Positions 63,457 to 64,000 of a stretch of 64,000 nt of DNA are shown here, one piece after another (within the stretch, counting starts at the first letter, position 1; every line of letters begins with the position of its first letter). The notes under the pieces are model-generated. The model was not told the DNA's origin and made no database searches. It saw only the letters and a list, made by a program, of their open reading frames with translations. The stretch comes from Pontibacter coccineus (GTDB lineage: Bacteria > Bacteroidota > Bacteroidia > Cytophagales > Hymenobacteraceae). Made by a program: the position numbers and the translations under genes. The stretch covers positions 62,001-126,000 of the forward strand of contig NZ_JAUOTN010000004.1 of the NCBI RefSeq assembly GCF_030546575.1, read 5' to 3'.

Positions 63457-63558
63457 TTACACTACTGTTACTAGTACGCTACTGATTACACCACCTAGTA
63501 CAAAATACACAGCAACAATTACATTAGCTAAAGATTCATTAAGAGTAAATTTTTTCAT
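63457..63558 (-). CDS. tiny membrane peptide 2 (33 aa)
   Basis: ATG at 63558 to TAA at 63457: begins MKKFTLNESLANVIV and continues AVYFVLGGVISSVLVTVV. Same design as peptide 1: Lys-Lys start, polar head with one acidic residue, then a single span carrying the AxYF centre. The DNA differs enough (codons included) that the likeness is at the protein level, which suggests selection. A strong hairpin follows. A 7-base inverted repeat (CTTCCAG, 63619 and 63647) lies in its upstream region. Confidence 0.6.
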   Translation of the reverse strand: MKKFTLNESLANVIVAVYFVLGGVISSVLVTVV

Positions 63559-63976
63559 GACAATAGAACGTTTTAAGGTTTAGGTTAGACTTAATTATTT
63601 TAAACATAAAAAAATTCACTTCCAGTAAAACATATTCATATTTTTTCTGGAAGACATTGCAAATGAATATTAAATTATTATCATATGCAAGTAATTGAAT
63701 ATAATTTCTGTTTATTATAACAATACCCACACCACCTGAGTCACTCCCTACCCTCCCATAATACAATTCGTTAATAACCAATTGCATACGTATAAGCAAT
63801 TACTTATGTAAATAATACAATCATGTTTATATTAAAAATATTTTAGAAATATTTCTAAATTGACACACATCGCTACCCAATTAGTCTCCTAAAAAAGCAG
63901 AATCCCCTGCCAACCGTGAGGTCAACAGGGGATTCTGCAGGACTAAAATCCTGGTTATCAGCACACGGCGGTGCGA
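63559..63976. other. AT-rich intergenic region with palindrome and terminator
   Basis: Over 400 bases without a supported gene. TTTAGAAATATTTCTAAA at 63842-63859 is a perfect 18-base palindrome, a possible operator; the terminator at 63891-63938 serves a minus-strand gene to the right. Confidence 0.6.
63891..63938 (-). terminator. terminator of a gene entering from the right edge
   Basis: GCAGAATCCCCTG / CAGGGGATTCTGC, 13-bp perfect stem; on minus it runs into T6. Confidence 0.88.
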
Positions 63977-64000
63977 CTATACCAGTTTCTTATAGCGTAT
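63977..64000 (-). CDS. possible C-terminus of a gene beyond the right edge
   Basis: The minus strand from the edge reads IRYKKLV and then TAG, 38 bases before a strong minus-strand terminator. A KKLV-type end is usual for type IX sorting domains, but seven residues cannot prove a family or even the frame. Confidence 0.3.
   Translation of the reverse strand: MRYKKLV

Noticed and set aside
63539..63799. 86-residue minus-strand open frame in the AT-rich end
   Set aside because: It overlaps the start of the 33-aa peptide in another frame, has a composition expected from AT-rich DNA and no recognisable domain.

Overview
The window looks like chromosomal DNA from a Bacteroidota bacterium, most likely a Cytophagales/Hymenobacteraceae member close to Pontibacter. 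The evidence is a type IX secretion sorting domain on the large subtilase, Bacteroidota-only small families (DUF4295 beside rpmG and ftsY, BT_3928-like DoxX/thioredoxin fusion, DUF1599, DUF5916), bacillithiol synthesis (bshC), promoters of the TTTG/TAnnTTTG type, and a lack of obvious Shine-Dalgarno sequences. Genes are densely packed and of ordinary housekeeping type. I see no transposase, phage, CRISPR, plasmid or rRNA gene. The last kilobase is clearly more AT-rich.

Layout. 1-2.1 kb: TetR regulator and TolC efflux protein (TolC runs off the left edge). 2.3-4.9 kb: LiaF-like membrane protein, LytS-type kinase and LytTR response regulator in one operon. 5.1-9.5 kb: pheS, 3-hydroxyacyl-CoA dehydrogenase, a Rieske-like lipoprotein, tRNA-Asn, a 56-aa membrane lipoprotein, a fatty acid hydroxylase and aroK. 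9.5-13.1 kb: BT_3928-like protein and DUF1599 divergent from folP-cdaA. 13.4-18.5 kb: small secreted and membrane proteins, kbl and tdh (threonine to glycine), and between them a protein with seven RPRPVIKRP-type repeats. 18.8-24.8 kb: outer membrane and lipoproteins, DUF4403 protein with a duplicated 3' scrap, YihY, rlmN. 24.8-31 kb: thioesterase, mnmD, glutathione peroxidase, nuclease-family protein, 5-formyl-THF cyclo-ligase, bshC. 31-39.3 kb: PH-domain protein, two STAS-like proteins around rimO, ftsY-DUF4295-rpmG and rpmB with a secreted aminopeptidase P inserted between the ribosomal genes. 39.4-46.2 kb: rocD, DUF2007, hemB and a 1256-aa subtilase. 46.3-54.1 kb: lipoproteins, DUF5916 protein, GroES-like protein, hmgA, S41 protease. 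54.1-55.3 kb: repeat-rich noncoding DNA. 55.3-63 kb: ruvX-def, lepB, patatin, phospholipase C-like and beta-lactamase-like hydrolases. 63-64 kb: AT-rich DNA with two related 32/33-aa membrane peptides.

The strongest unexplained signal is not a gene. The hexamer GGTATA/TATACC, usually extended to AGGTATA(G/C), occurs about 200 times on both strands, inside and between genes, against roughly 25-31 expected by chance. Several copies form inverted pairs just after stop codons, as DNA uptake sequences do in other phyla. Several families of small palindromic interspersed repeats also lie between genes.
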